From: JBDREF01 sp043820045
GTDB taxonomy: Bacteria; Planctomycetota; Phycisphaerae; Sedimentisphaerales; Anaerobacaceae
Length of the DNA: 24,346 nt
Direction: 5' to 3'
NCBI GenBank assembly: GCA_043820045.1
Contig: JBDREF010000248.1
Coordinates: forward strand, 1 to 24,346
The position numbers and the translations under genes are program-made. Positions 15,753-23,611 of this stretch are shown one piece after another. The notes under the pieces are model-generated. The model did no database searches. It saw only the letters and a list, made by a program, of their open reading frames with translations, and was not told where the DNA came from. Within the stretch, counting starts at the first letter, position 1; each line of letters opens with the position of its first letter.

Positions 15753-15993
15753 CTTTTACTGCCTCACCATAGTCCCGATCGAAGAAGGCATTGTGGACCG
15801 TTTCTCCGTCGGGCAATAAGATTACCCGTAAATATTTATCTACTTCCCGGATTCTAATCCATTTTCTTATTCGGCCATCCGACTGCACTGCGGTTTCTAT
15901 GGGCGTACTAATTGCCCGTTGTATCCATTCATCAGTTATATCGGCTCTGTCCGGCCGTTTTCGTGTATACAAAAAGTATTGAGTGTATTTCAT
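15742..15993 (-). CDS. Small toxin-like hypothetical protein (DUF4258-type context)
   Basis: 83 residues with a basic N-terminal half (YTRKRPDRADITDEWIQRAI) and a C-terminal segment YLRVILLPDGETVHNAFFDRDY. The 'RPDR..I...WI..AI' then 'GRIRKW..I' then 'YLRV.LL.DGETVHNAFFDR' pattern is common in short proteins annotated as DUF4258-like or hypothetical next to DUF2283 (recalled). The overlap with the DUF2283 gene supports a toxin-antitoxin pair, but no active-site residue can be named. It heads the co-directional block that leads into lpxK. Confidence 0.65.
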   Translation of the reverse strand: MKYTQYFLYTRKRPDRADITDEWIQRAISTPIETAVQSDGRIRKWIRIREVDKYLRVILLPDGETVHNAFFDRDYGEAVKDED

Positions 15994-16148
15994 ATCTCAC
16001 TTACTGCATGAAACGTGCCCGGCAACAGACTACCTGCCTAATAGTCGTAGCATACCCTTAAATCCGGAAACTACAATGCGCTACAGTGTCTCTCAGGCAT
16101 TGCGTCTCCAGCAGCCCGGCACCATGTTTTCATGGCGGCCGTCCCGCA

Positions 16149-16180
16149 GTTGTAGGATGGGCTTTAGCCCATGCTGTTCT
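16149..16180. repeat. Dispersed 32-bp hairpin repeat, copy 2
   Basis: Same as 1631-1662 except for one base in the loop (TT against TC). It ends on the first base of the icd stop codon as read on the + strand (TTA at 16180-16182), so it directly follows that gene and may act as a 3' hairpin for its transcript. Confidence 0.8.
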
Positions 16181-17256
16181 TACTTCATCTTCTCGATAAT
16201 CGCGTCGGCCATGCGGCTTGTGCCTACGGCGGTCGGGTCGTCCCGGTGCGGCTTCATGTCGTAGGTGACGCTTTTACCCTCGGCTATCACGGCGGCGACC
16301 GCATTTTCGAGCTTGTCGGCCTCGGCCATTTTGCCCATGTGCCTTAGCATCAGCACGCCGCTCAGTATCAGGGCCACCGGATTGACCTTGTCCTGGCCCT
16401 TGTATTTCGGAGCACTGCCGTGCGTCGCCTCGAAGATAGCGCCTTTTTCGCCGATATTCGCCCCCGGCGCCACGCCCAGCCCGCCGACGAGACCGGCACA
16501 CAAATCGCTAAGGATATCGCCGTAGAGGTTCGGCAGCACGAGCACGTCGTACAATTCGGGCTTTTGAATCAACTGCATGCACATATTATCGACGATGCGG
16601 TCCTCGAATTCGATGTCGGGATATTTTTGGGCGACCTGCCGGCTCACTTCGAGCCAGAGCCCGTCCGTGAACTTCATAATATTGGCCTTATGGACGCTGG
16701 TGACCTTCTTGCGCCCCATCTTGCGGGCGTACTCGAATGCGAAGGCGACTATTTTCTCGGTGGCCTCGACCGAAATCGGCTTTATGGTTATGCCCGACTT
16801 CGCCCGCACCTTCTTCTCGCTGTGCTTGTTTATCCAGCTTATCAGCTCGTCCGTGTCGTCTTCGCCGCTCTTGAACTCGACGCCGGCGTAGCAATCCTCG
16901 GTGTTCTCGCGGACCACCACCAGGTCGATATCGGTGTATCTGCTTCGCACGCCTTCGTAGCTCTTGCAGGGCCTCAGACACGCATATAAATCCAGTGACT
17001 GGCGAAGATGCACGTTTATGCTCCGAAAGCCCTTGCCGACCGGAGTGGTGATAGGGGCCTTCAGTGCAATGCCGGTTTTCTTGATCGATTCTACGGTGGC
17101 GTCCGGAAGGGGGGTGCCCAGCCTTTCCATTACATCCACGCCCGCCTCGGCCATGATCCAGTTAATCCCGGCGCCGGTGGCGTCGATACATCTGCGTGTT
17201 GCTTCTGCAATTTCCGGCCCGATCCCGTCGCCGGTAACAAGTGTTACATCAGTCAT
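16180..17256 (-). CDS. icd: Isocitrate dehydrogenase, short type
   Basis: 358 residues of the isocitrate/isopropylmalate dehydrogenase family, which oxidatively decarboxylates isocitrate to 2-oxoglutarate. Isocitrate-type signatures are SINVHLRQSLDLYACLRP (residues about 80-97) and VVVRENTEDCYAGVEF. Metal-binding Asp residues lie in NLYGDILSDLCAGLVGG. The cofactor loop reads ATHGSAPKYKGQDKVNP, with Lys-Tyr and Val at positions equivalent to Lys344, Tyr345 and Val351 of E. coli Icd, and VTYD gives the Tyr391 equivalent. The position equivalent to Arg395 is Pro. This suggests NADP use even though the length resembles NAD-type enzymes. A consensus promoter lies upstream, and GGAG sits 8 bases before the ATG. 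Confidence 0.92.
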   Translation of the reverse strand: MTDVTLVTGDGIGPEIAEATRRCIDATGAGINWIMAEAGVDVMERLGTPLPDATVESIKKTGIALKAPITTPVGKGFRSINVHLRQSLDLYACLRPCKSYEGVRSRYTDIDLVVVRENTEDCYAGVEFKSGEDDTDELISWINKHSEKKVRAKSGITIKPISVEATEKIVAFAFEYARKMGRKKVTSVHKANIMKFTDGLWLEVSRQVAQKYPDIEFEDRIVDNMCMQLIQKPELYDVLVLPNLYGDILSDLCAGLVGGLGVAPGANIGEKGAIFEATHGSAPKYKGQDKVNPVALILSGVLMLRHMGKMAEADKLENAVAAVIAEGKSVTYDMKPHRDDPTAVGTSRMADAIIEKMK

Positions 17257-17286
17257 TTACAGTACTCCAAAAGGTTGAAAAAGCGG

Positions 17287-17315
17287 ATTTTAGCCGCTCG
17301 AAGCAGGCATGTCAA
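17287..17315 (-). promoter_or_regulatory. Sigma70-type promoter for icd
   Basis: On the minus strand: TTGACA at 17315-17310 (perfect -35), 17-base spacer, TAAAAT at 17292-17287 (one mismatch from TATAAT). The predicted transcript start is near 17280, about 24 bases before the icd ATG. Confidence 0.8.
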
Positions 17316-17377
17316 GCCGGGACCCGTGAAATTGTCGCAGCCAGGCCAAAAAGGCCGCTTGGCGGTCCCGGTGAGAA

Positions 17378-17405
17378 TTGCCGAATTAACCGGCCATGTT
17401 ATAAT
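17378..17405 (+). promoter_or_regulatory. Extended -10 promoter for the secreted glycosidase-like gene
   Basis: TTGCCG (17378-17383), 16-base spacer, perfect TATAAT (17400-17405) preceded by TG-T, an extended -10. The predicted start of transcription is near 17412, giving a leader of about 73 bases. It is divergent from the icd promoter, with the two -35 boxes 62 bases apart. Confidence 0.75.
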
Positions 17406-17471
17406 AATCTCATGCAAATTCCGGCTTAGCCGTATGGTCGAAGCCGGACTGCCAACAATGTAATCCGGATG

Positions 17472-17477
17472 AAGGAG
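17472..17477 (+). promoter_or_regulatory. Ribosome binding site of the 1084-residue gene
   Basis: AAGGAG followed by 7 bases and ATG 17485. This fixes the start of the reading frame just before a signal peptide. Confidence 0.8.
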
Positions 17478-17484
17478 CACTCCA

Positions 17485-20400
17485 ATGCGAAGAGCACGCG
17501 ATTGTTTCAGCCGGCGTCTGTATGCAGCCGCCCTGATGGTCATGGCCTGTCTGCCTGATATCTCGCCGGCGGTGGAGGTCGGAGGTGCTATGAATGCCGT
17601 GCCGTTTGGAGAACTGAAAAAGTGGGAGGCCGACGGCAGGGATTATGGCGTACTCTGGGAAGACTCGCGCGATATTTTCAAGGTCGTCGTCCGATTCGCC
17701 GACCCGCCGGCGACCGGGCGGATCGCAGTGGAGTATTGGCAGTCCACCTGGCCCGGGCAGAGAATCCCCCGCGACCAGGCATCTGGCGCGGGCAGTTCGG
17801 GATGGCTCAACATCGGCGACTGGTATCAGGGCAGGTGGCTCAAAGCCGACACAAATCTTCTGCAAATCGCAGGGGCGACCTGTACATTCACCTTCAACCC
17901 GGTCAACGCCGTGGAGTTTCCCCGCGAGGAAAATTTCCCCGCGACGTACCGGTCCGCGTTGAAGCTGCGTGTAATCGGCGAAGAGCCGCTGCCGAAGATC
18001 GAGGCATTCGAAGCCTATACCGATTCGCTCTGGGACGAGTTGGAGTTCGAGGTCGAATGGGGCGCAGCGGCCCAGAATCCCCAGCAGGCGCAGAACACAC
18101 GGTTGGAAGCGTTCAACGGATACATCAAACAGATTCAGCCGCTCGGACCGCAAGGCACGCGAACGGTCAGCTCGCAGGAAAATCCGCCATCTACGGCCGG
18201 GGGAAAAACCGACGGCATCCGGGCGACCGTTCTGTACGCCGGAACCAAAGGCTGCAACTCGTTCGACGAGACGATCGTAACAGTCCGATGCGCCGACGAG
18301 ACCTTTTCATTCGCCGTTCCCGATTTGATCGCTTGGGGGCATATTTTCCTTCCCGATTTCGATGTTATTGTCCGCAGGGCCGGTGACGGCACAACTTACG
18401 CCGCCGCTCGGCAGTCCTGGCGTCAAAGCCGTTCCGAGAACATATACATAAGGGTAGCAGGTGAAGAAGAGCAGACCTTCCCGCGGGCGTGGAACGACAT
18501 CCCCGCCAAAGAGCCGTTCTATATCCCGCTGGGCTTCGATGGAGGCCGGCAATACTTCGGCCTCGAACCCGACGGGAGCGCTTTTTGCCGCCATAACTGG
18601 CTGAACCGCATACCCGGCAAAGACACGAAACGCTGTCTGCATGACGGCGATGCCATCCGGTATCGGCTCGGGCTCTCGGACGCCGAGCCGGTCGAGCGGG
18701 GAATTCTCGACGGCTGTCTGCCGATGGTCGTCGGGCAGTGGCAGCGCCACGGCGTTCGCTATCGCCAGACGGCCTTTGTCGTTCCGTTCGACGGCGTACC
18801 CGAAGGCGACAAGCCGATATATGCCGACGATACACTCCTGCTGATGATGCGTCTGGATATCGAGCGGGCCGCGGCCGAAGACGCAAACGCCGGACTTGAT
18901 CTGGACGTCGTCACAAAAGGCCCCGAGCAGCTTGCGGTCGATGACGGCATGGTATTTGTCGCGGGGACGCAGCCGAGGCGACTGCGGATGTTAGTGACTT
19001 CACCCGATGCGGCGGGGCGGTATTCGCTCGAACCGCGCGACAACAAAATCGCTTACGCAGCAAGACTAACTACGGACGCCCCGACCCGGACGCTTTACAT
19101 CGCCGTTCCATATATAACGCTCACCGAGCCGCAGGAGTGGGCGAAATTACGCGAGCAGCGCTGTGACAAGGCGTTCGAGGCGGTCCGCTCCTATTGGCGC
19201 CGGCGTATCGAGCAGGGGACCCGGATCGTCACGCCCGAGCCGATGATTAACGACTTCTACAATGCCCACGTTTCACACCTTCTGCTCAATACCGACCGCG
19301 AGGTCGGGGCGAGCGAGCGGTACGTAGCCAGGGTCGGGACATTCTCTTACGGCGCTTACAGTAACGAATCGTGCATGATGGTCAGCGACCTCGACCGCCG
19401 GGGCTATCACAAGCGGGCCGAGCAGGCCCTCGAAACATGGCTGCACTACCAGGGCTCCGTCGGCCTGCCGGGCGATTTCTCGACCACCGAAGGGCAGTTC
19501 TACGGGGCGAGGGGCTACGAAATGGGCGGATACAACCAGCACCACGGGTTCGTGCTCTGGTGCCTCGGCGAGCATTACCGGTACACGCGCGACCGCGACT
19601 GGCTCAGCAAGGCAGCACCAAAAATCGTCAAGGGCTGCGACTGGATCATCAACGAGCGAAAACGCACCGTCGCCGCGGCGGACCGCTCGCCCATCCGCGC
19701 AATCGAGCGTGGCCTGCTGCCGGCGGGCAATCTCGAAGACATCCGGGACTGGCGAATCTGGCTGTCCACCAACGTCTATTCGTGGTGGGGCATGGACAGT
19801 GCAGCCCGGGCTCTTGCAGACGCCGGCCTGCCCGACGGCCCGCGCCTGCTCGAAGAGGCCGCCGCGTACCGCCGTGACATCGTCGCGGCCTTCACCGAGG
19901 CGATGTGCCGTTCGCCGGTCGTCAGACTGCGCGACGGAAGCTGGATTCCGCACATACCGCCGGAGGTACATCGCAGGGGCCGGACCTTCGGCTGGATTAC
20001 CGAGACGCTCGAAGGGCCTATTCACATGATTCGCACCGGACTGATCGGCCCGTGGGACCGGACGGCCACGTGGATTATCCAGGACTACGAGGACAATCTC
20101 TATATCTCCGAGCAGTACGGCTACAATATCACCGGCGAGCAATTCGATAAGTACTGGTTCAGCAGAGGGGGTATCTCCCAGCAGGCGAACCTGCTGTGCA
20201 ACCCGATTCCATACCTGCTGCGCGACGAGCCGAAGCACTTTCTGCGGGCCTATTTCAACGCCTTCGCTGCCAGCTACTTTCCCGATACGCGGATGATGAC
20301 CGAGCACGCGCTGCCCAACATCGGCGACCACCGCGGCGACCACTACAAATCCTCCGACGAGGCGAATTCGACGTATTGGCTCAGGCTGATGTTCGTCGAG

Positions 20401-20739
20401 GAACGCGGCGACGAGCTGGTGCTCGGCGCGGCGATTCCGCGCTACTGGCTGGCGGACGGCAAGAGCTGCGGCATAGAGAACGCCCGCACGTATTTCGGCC
20501 CGATGTCCGTCAAGTACGAATCGAAGGTCTCACAGGGCCGCATCGAAGCAACGCTCGATCCGCCGCACCGAAACCCGCCGAAGAAGATATACGTCCGCTT
20601 CCGCCACCCCGAAGGCGAAAGAATGACCCGCTGCGAAATCAACGGCAAGCCCTGCACCACCGTCAATGTGGAAAGAGAATGGGTAGTACTGACCGACTTC
20701 GCCGCGAAACAAATGAAAATAGCAGCGTGCTACGAATGA
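17485..20739 (+). CDS. Secreted large protein with six-hairpin-glycosidase-like domain
   Basis: 1084 residues. A signal peptide is clear: basic start MRRARDCFSRR, hydrophobic YAAALMVMACL, likely cleavage after SPA (residue 29). The first roughly 560 residues are beta-rich; I see no named domain, though IAVEYWQSTWPG resembles jelly-roll or substrate-binding modules. From about 585 to 965 the protein has the Trp/Tyr/Gly-rich helix-hairpin pattern of (alpha/alpha)6 glycosidases: YSNESCMMVSDLDRRG, YNQHHGFVLWCLGEHYRYT, WLSTNVYSWWGMDSAARAL, WITETLEGPIHMIRTGLIG. A short beta domain ends it. The active site and CAZy family cannot be named. It has its own promoter and RBS and no operon partner. A role in polysaccharide breakdown, perhaps with sulfatases like that at the window start, is inference. 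Confidence 0.75.
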   Translation: MRRARDCFSRRLYAAALMVMACLPDISPAVEVGGAMNAVPFGELKKWEADGRDYGVLWEDSRDIFKVVVRFADPPATGRIAVEYWQSTWPGQRIPRDQASGAGSSGWLNIGDWYQGRWLKADTNLLQIAGATCTFTFNPVNAVEFPREENFPATYRSALKLRVIGEEPLPKIEAFEAYTDSLWDELEFEVEWGAAAQNPQQAQNTRLEAFNGYIKQIQPLGPQGTRTVSSQENPPSTAGGKTDGIRATVLYAGTKGCNSFDETIVTVRCADETFSFAVPDLIAWGHIFLPDFDVIVRRAGDGTTYAAARQSWRQSRSENIYIRVAGEEEQTFPRAWNDIPAKEPFYIPLGFDGGRQYFGLEPDGSAFCRHNWLNRIPGKDTKRCLHDGDAIRYRLGLSDAEPVERGILDGCLPMVVGQWQRHGVRYRQTAFVVPFDGVPEGDKPIYADDTLLLMMRLDIERAAAEDANAGLDLDVVTKGPEQLAVDDGMVFVAGTQPRRLRMLVTSPDAAGRYSLEPRDNKIAYAARLTTDAPTRTLYIAVPYITLTEPQEWAKLREQRCDKAFEAVRSYWRRRIEQGTRIVTPEPMINDFYNAHVSHLLLNTDREVGASERYVARVGTFSYGAYSNESCMMVSDLDRRGYHKRAEQALETWLHYQGSVGLPGDFSTTEGQFYGARGYEMGGYNQHHGFVLWCLGEHYRYTRDRDWLSKAAPKIVKGCDWIINERKRTVAAADRSPIRAIERGLLPAGNLEDIRDWRIWLSTNVYSWWGMDSAARALADAGLPDGPRLLEEAAAYRRDIVAAFTEAMCRSPVVRLRDGSWIPHIPPEVHRRGRTFGWITETLEGPIHMIRTGLIGPWDRTATWIIQDYEDNLYISEQYGYNITGEQFDKYWFSRGGISQQANLLCNPIPYLLRDEPKHFLRAYFNAFAASYFPDTRMMTEHALPNIGDHRGDHYKSSDEANSTYWLRLMFVEERGDELVLGAAIPRYWLADGKSCGIENARTYFGPMSVKYESKVSQGRIEATLDPPHRNPPKKIYVRFRHPEGERMTRCEINGKPCTTVNVEREWVVLTDFAAKQMKIAACYE

Positions 20740-20769
20740 GAAGATTCGAGAACCCGGAAGAAAGTGCCC

Positions 20770-20810
20770 GGCCGTAAAGCCGCAAGGCATTGGCTTAGAG
20801 CCATACGGCC
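20770..20810. terminator. Nested hairpin between convergent genes
   Basis: Outer arms GGCCGTA (20770-20776) and TACGGCC (20804-20810), inner arms AAGCC and GGCTT. It lies between two convergent genes, so it could end both transcripts, but there is no U-run. Confidence 0.35.
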
Positions 20811-20813
20811 CAC

Positions 20814-21233
20814 TCAAAAGAAACTCCCCACTCGATCATGGCTGCGGAGCAGCGACGTGATCTTCTCTGCCTCTGAGACGTCAAACTGAGCAACTCTCGC
20901 CGATGGGCCTTTTACGGAAACCAGGAACAGGTTTCCGTCCGTCGGATCGTAAACCTGAGAACCGATGCGGAGCTTGTGGCCTTCGCCGGAGAATGCTATC
21001 GCCTCTGCGTCACCGGAAAGCAGAATTCTTCCCTCGTAGCGCGGCCCTCTCAAGATCACGTTGCTGACCCCACCGCCACTTATCACGCCGTCAGTGACAA
21101 TTGTGAACAGTACGTCGCTGCCGCGAAGAGCTATGCAGCCGTGTCTGTCGCCAAACATGCAGCCCTTGTATGCAGGCGTACTTCCACATCCGCCCACTAA
21201 AGCGACCATCATAGCAATGAACACTCTTTTCAT
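20814..21233 (-). CDS. Small lipoprotein, unknown function
   Basis: 139 residues from ATG 21233 (a TTG 15 bases earlier would add MGNGK, unlike a signal peptide). The N-terminus is MKRVFIAMMVALVGGC: a basic residue pair, a hydrophobic stretch and a lipobox-like LVGGC, so it is probably lipidated at Cys16 and exported. The mature part is small and beta-like with repeated Gly-rich strands (GVISGGGVSNVILRG), charged near the end, and lacks a domain I know. GGGGA precedes the ATG by about 9 bases. The nearest genes are convergent or broken, so no role can be inferred. Confidence 0.75.
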   Translation of the reverse strand: MKRVFIAMMVALVGGCGSTPAYKGCMFGDRHGCIALRGSDVLFTIVTDGVISGGGVSNVILRGPRYEGRILLSGDAEAIAFSGEGHKLRIGSQVYDPTDGNLFLVSVKGPSARVAQFDVSEAEKITSLLRSHDRVGSFF

Positions 21234-21248
21234 TTTGCCATTCCCCAA

Positions 21249-21532
21249 ATGTAATTGTTGATTTTATCGTCTCCGCACGAGACCTCACGTCTGCTCCAGA
21301 CTGTACACCAAATAACTCATCTTCCAGTATTCTGTCTGCATAGGATACGTTTCGCGTTCTATTTCACTAAACCTCCAAATACGGCCAGTTTCTTGGTCGG
21401 ACGAAGGACCCGTATATACTCGCTGCGCAGGTGAAGACACAGATGTAGATACAACGTTACACTTTCTTGCACTCCCGTCAATATTCTTTGCAGATCCGGG
21501 CAGCGCGGGCGTTTTTCAGATATTTCAGAGAG
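21249..21532. other. Intergenic stretch without recognised feature
   Basis: No gene, repeat or clear promoter was seen upstream of the lipoprotein. Together with the broken genes beyond it, this looks like decaying DNA. Confidence 0.4.
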
Positions 21533-21861
21533 CTATCCGCTCAGGTCGCCGCGGGCCAGGTGGATTAGCCATAAGATGCCGGGGGGCTGTTGGGTGGGAA
21601 CCGAATCAAGGGCGGATACGGCCGGCTCGGTGAGTTCGGCGCCGAGCCGGTCTATTTCCTGCAGGCATGAGAACGTCAACATGCCCCTTCGTTGTTCCGC
21701 ACCTCAAATCCAATGTTTGTGATAAGATCGTCTTCAAAATCGATCGTATAAGTCAGGTTAACGCCGCCCCGTTGATTTTCGCTAAAGATGGTTCCAGTTG
21801 CACCTGTCCCGTTCTCATCCCGGTCGTTCCGGAACCATATCCGCTTCTCGGCGAGGTCTCG
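21533..21861 (-). pseudogene. Frameshifted C-terminal fragment of a conserved hypothetical protein
   Basis: Two overlapping minus-strand frames give continuous protein-like sequence. Frame one (down to the TGA at 21676) reads AEKRIWFRNDRDENGTG, then GGVNLTYTIDFEDDLITNIG and FEVRNNEGA. Frame two carries on from 21682 with MLTFSCLQEIDRLGAELTEP and a C-terminus PPGILWLIHLARGDLSG, stop at 21533. A net +2 or -1 shift within about 21676-21695 separates them. The pattern 'YTID.E.D.I..I.F' then 'L.F.YLQ.ID..G.E' resembles a Phycisphaerae family of unknown function (recalled). The upper part overlaps the sigma remnant in a third frame. The N-terminal half is missing. Confidence 0.55.
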
Positions 21862-22307
21862 TCCGGGGCGGTCAACCTGCCGAACAGCTCGAGCGCCGCC
21901 GACATCAGGCTCTTGCTCAGGCCCTGCCGGCCCAACTGTTTTTTCAGAGCCTGCTTGGCACGGAAGAACAAGACCCGGGCCATGACCCCGTTACAGTGCA
22001 AAGCCATGCCGATATCCGAGTACGACAACCGCTCATAGCAGCGCAACGACAGGATCGCACGGTGCTTTTCTCTAATCTGTTTCATGGCGACCATCACCCT
22101 TTTCGACAGTTCATCCTGAGACAATCGGCCCGCTCCCCTGTCCGGCAGGTAATCGTTCCGGCGAGAAAGAGAGTCCCAGTGTATCGATGCCTTTCTGCAG
22201 CTTGCCTTGCTATGCTGCCCTATCCTGCTCTGTGCGACCCCATAAGCCGGGGACCACGAACGCTTGCTTTTACTCAGACAGTCAAGAGATTTGAGCATCT
22301 TCGACAA
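21753..22307 (-). pseudogene. Sigma-70 family remnant, region 4 only
   Basis: A 184-codon frame in which residues 62-130 are a sigma region 4 helix-turn-helix of a planctomycete ECF type: LSQDELSKRVMVAMKQI, REKHRAILSLRCYERLSYSDI, ARVLFFRAKQALKKQLGRQG, then ALELFGRLTAP. The first 60 residues are not sigma region 2; they are Ser/Arg/Lys-rich and look like read-through of non-coding DNA. A complete ECF factor of this type is about 180-200 residues with region 2 in the first half, so the promoter-opening part has been lost. The tail beyond LFGRLTAP overlaps a fragment of another gene in a different frame. It is most likely a pseudogene and not functional. Confidence 0.6.
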
Positions 22308-22445
22308 TCCCTATGCGATTAATCATCGGTCATGGAATATGACTCGTTTTGGTAATAGACGGCTGATGCGCGAATTCGTTACGACCGTTTTTTGAGAAAA
22401 AGGCAAGAATTTAGCAGAGATTACAGGAAAGAGCCTTTTCGGCCA

Positions 22446-22478
22446 ATAAAAAGGCCCTGCGAGGCAATACGCAGGGCC
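22446..22478 (-). terminator. Intrinsic terminator after the sigma-partner gene
   Basis: On the minus strand GGCCCTGCG - 8-base loop - CGCAGGGCC, a 9-bp perfect GC-rich stem, followed by TTTTTAT. It lies about 47 bases past the stop at 22525. Confidence 0.85.
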
Positions 22479-22524
22479 CCGAAATTAGCAGCCGTCAGGC
22501 CGGTGGAACACCATTTTCTATCAG

Positions 22525-23604
22525 TCAATGCCGGTCGACCGGTTTCTTTCTCTTCCGGATCTTCCGGTAGCAGATAAAACCTGCGGGGGCAATGCCCAAA
22601 CCGGCAAGGCCTGCCTTGGCTTCTGCCGGAATGAATTGAAGTATGTCGCTCAGCGTTACTTCCGTGTAGCCTTCGGGTGGGGTGGTGTCGAAGATGTCTT
22701 CATCAAGCTCGATATTATAATCCCCGAAAGTATTGACTTCGTGCAGGTTCAGTTCTTGGAACATGGACATAAAGCTCTTGCCGATGCCCATGTCGCCTTC
22801 AACCCGTACCGGCATTTGCTCTTCAATCCCGATCCAGACTTTACCTTGTACGCTCTGAATATCCATAATGGCCTTGGGCAAAATTCCTTTGAAGGACTCG
22901 GTGTCTTGAAACTCAAAGACCTCAACTTCGGCGCCGTTGATGTTGTCTCGTCCCAGCTTCCGGTAGTCGCCATCCATAAGCAGGTTGATGATACCTTTGG
23001 GAGTTCCGTTCTCCAAAAGTTGCATTTGTTTGTCCGTAGAGGTAAACGTACCATACTTCTTATAAGGAGGAAGAAGAAGAAGAGTTTGTCGCTTCGGCCG
23101 ATTGAAAGTGAAACGGTAGAACAATTTATCCCCAATGTATCCTTCCTCAACTAAGCCATGTTGCTTCGAAAAATATTTCACGAGGTCGAATTCTAATTTC
23201 ATCCCATCGAATTCAAACACGTTGTTGGGCTCACCCGGACGCGTACAAGTTTTTGTGCCTCGTATTACCATTGTCTCAATACCGTCGACTTTTTTCTGGA
23301 CATCTGCGAGGACAACGCCGCCGATCCTGGATGTTCCAAAGGGACTGAGCAAAACAAGCGTCACTGCAACTGTGACGACCGCCGCCGCTGAATATCTTGT
23401 AACTTTGCTTTCCATGATAAATCTCCAAATAATGTGGACTTTGTTTTTGGCTTTACGGCCGGAATCCTCATAGCCATTTTGCAACAGCCGTGCTTCGTTC
23501 GGATGCTCGCGGGCCCATTTTTCGAGATCGAACTTAGCCGGCTGCCGGTGCAGATACTGTGTGAGCAGGGGGTCCAGCCACTTATTGTCCTTGTCACGCT
23601 TCAT
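22525..23604 (-). CDS. Membrane-anchored sigma-partner protein with lipoprotein-sorting-like domain
   Basis: 359 residues. The cytoplasmic N-terminus (1-65) has LDPLLTQYLHRQPAKFDLEKWAREHPNEA, a segment shared by proteins next to ECF sigma genes in these bacteria. A transmembrane helix lies at about 71-90 (YSAAAVVTVAVTLVLLSPFG). The remainder is periplasmic and resembles LolA/LppX-like outer-membrane lipoprotein-carrier domains (VQKKVDGIETMVIRGT... YRFTFNRPKR... VEVFEFQDTES... GKVWIGIEEQMPVRVEGD). The C-terminus PAEAKAGLAGLGIAPAGFIC then Lys/Arg-rich RKIRKRKK resembles a weak sorting-type tail. The gene starts 7 bases after the sigma stop with a GAAAGGTGA ribosome site, so it is co-expressed. 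An anti-sigma role is likely but unproven. It is the last gene before a terminator. Confidence 0.75.
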   Translation of the reverse strand: MKRDKDNKWLDPLLTQYLHRQPAKFDLEKWAREHPNEARLLQNGYEDSGRKAKNKVHIIWRFIMESKVTRYSAAAVVTVAVTLVLLSPFGTSRIGGVVLADVQKKVDGIETMVIRGTKTCTRPGEPNNVFEFDGMKLEFDLVKYFSKQHGLVEEGYIGDKLFYRFTFNRPKRQTLLLLPPYKKYGTFTSTDKQMQLLENGTPKGIINLLMDGDYRKLGRDNINGAEVEVFEFQDTESFKGILPKAIMDIQSVQGKVWIGIEEQMPVRVEGDMGIGKSFMSMFQELNLHEVNTFGDYNIELDEDIFDTTPPEGYTEVTLSDILQFIPAEAKAGLAGLGIAPAGFICYRKIRKRKKPVDRH

Positions 23605-23611
23605 CGGATTT

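Noticed and set aside
19273..20343. 356-codon minus-strand frame opposite the glycosidase-like gene
   Set aside because: It shadows a gene with signal peptide, RBS and promoter on the other strand.
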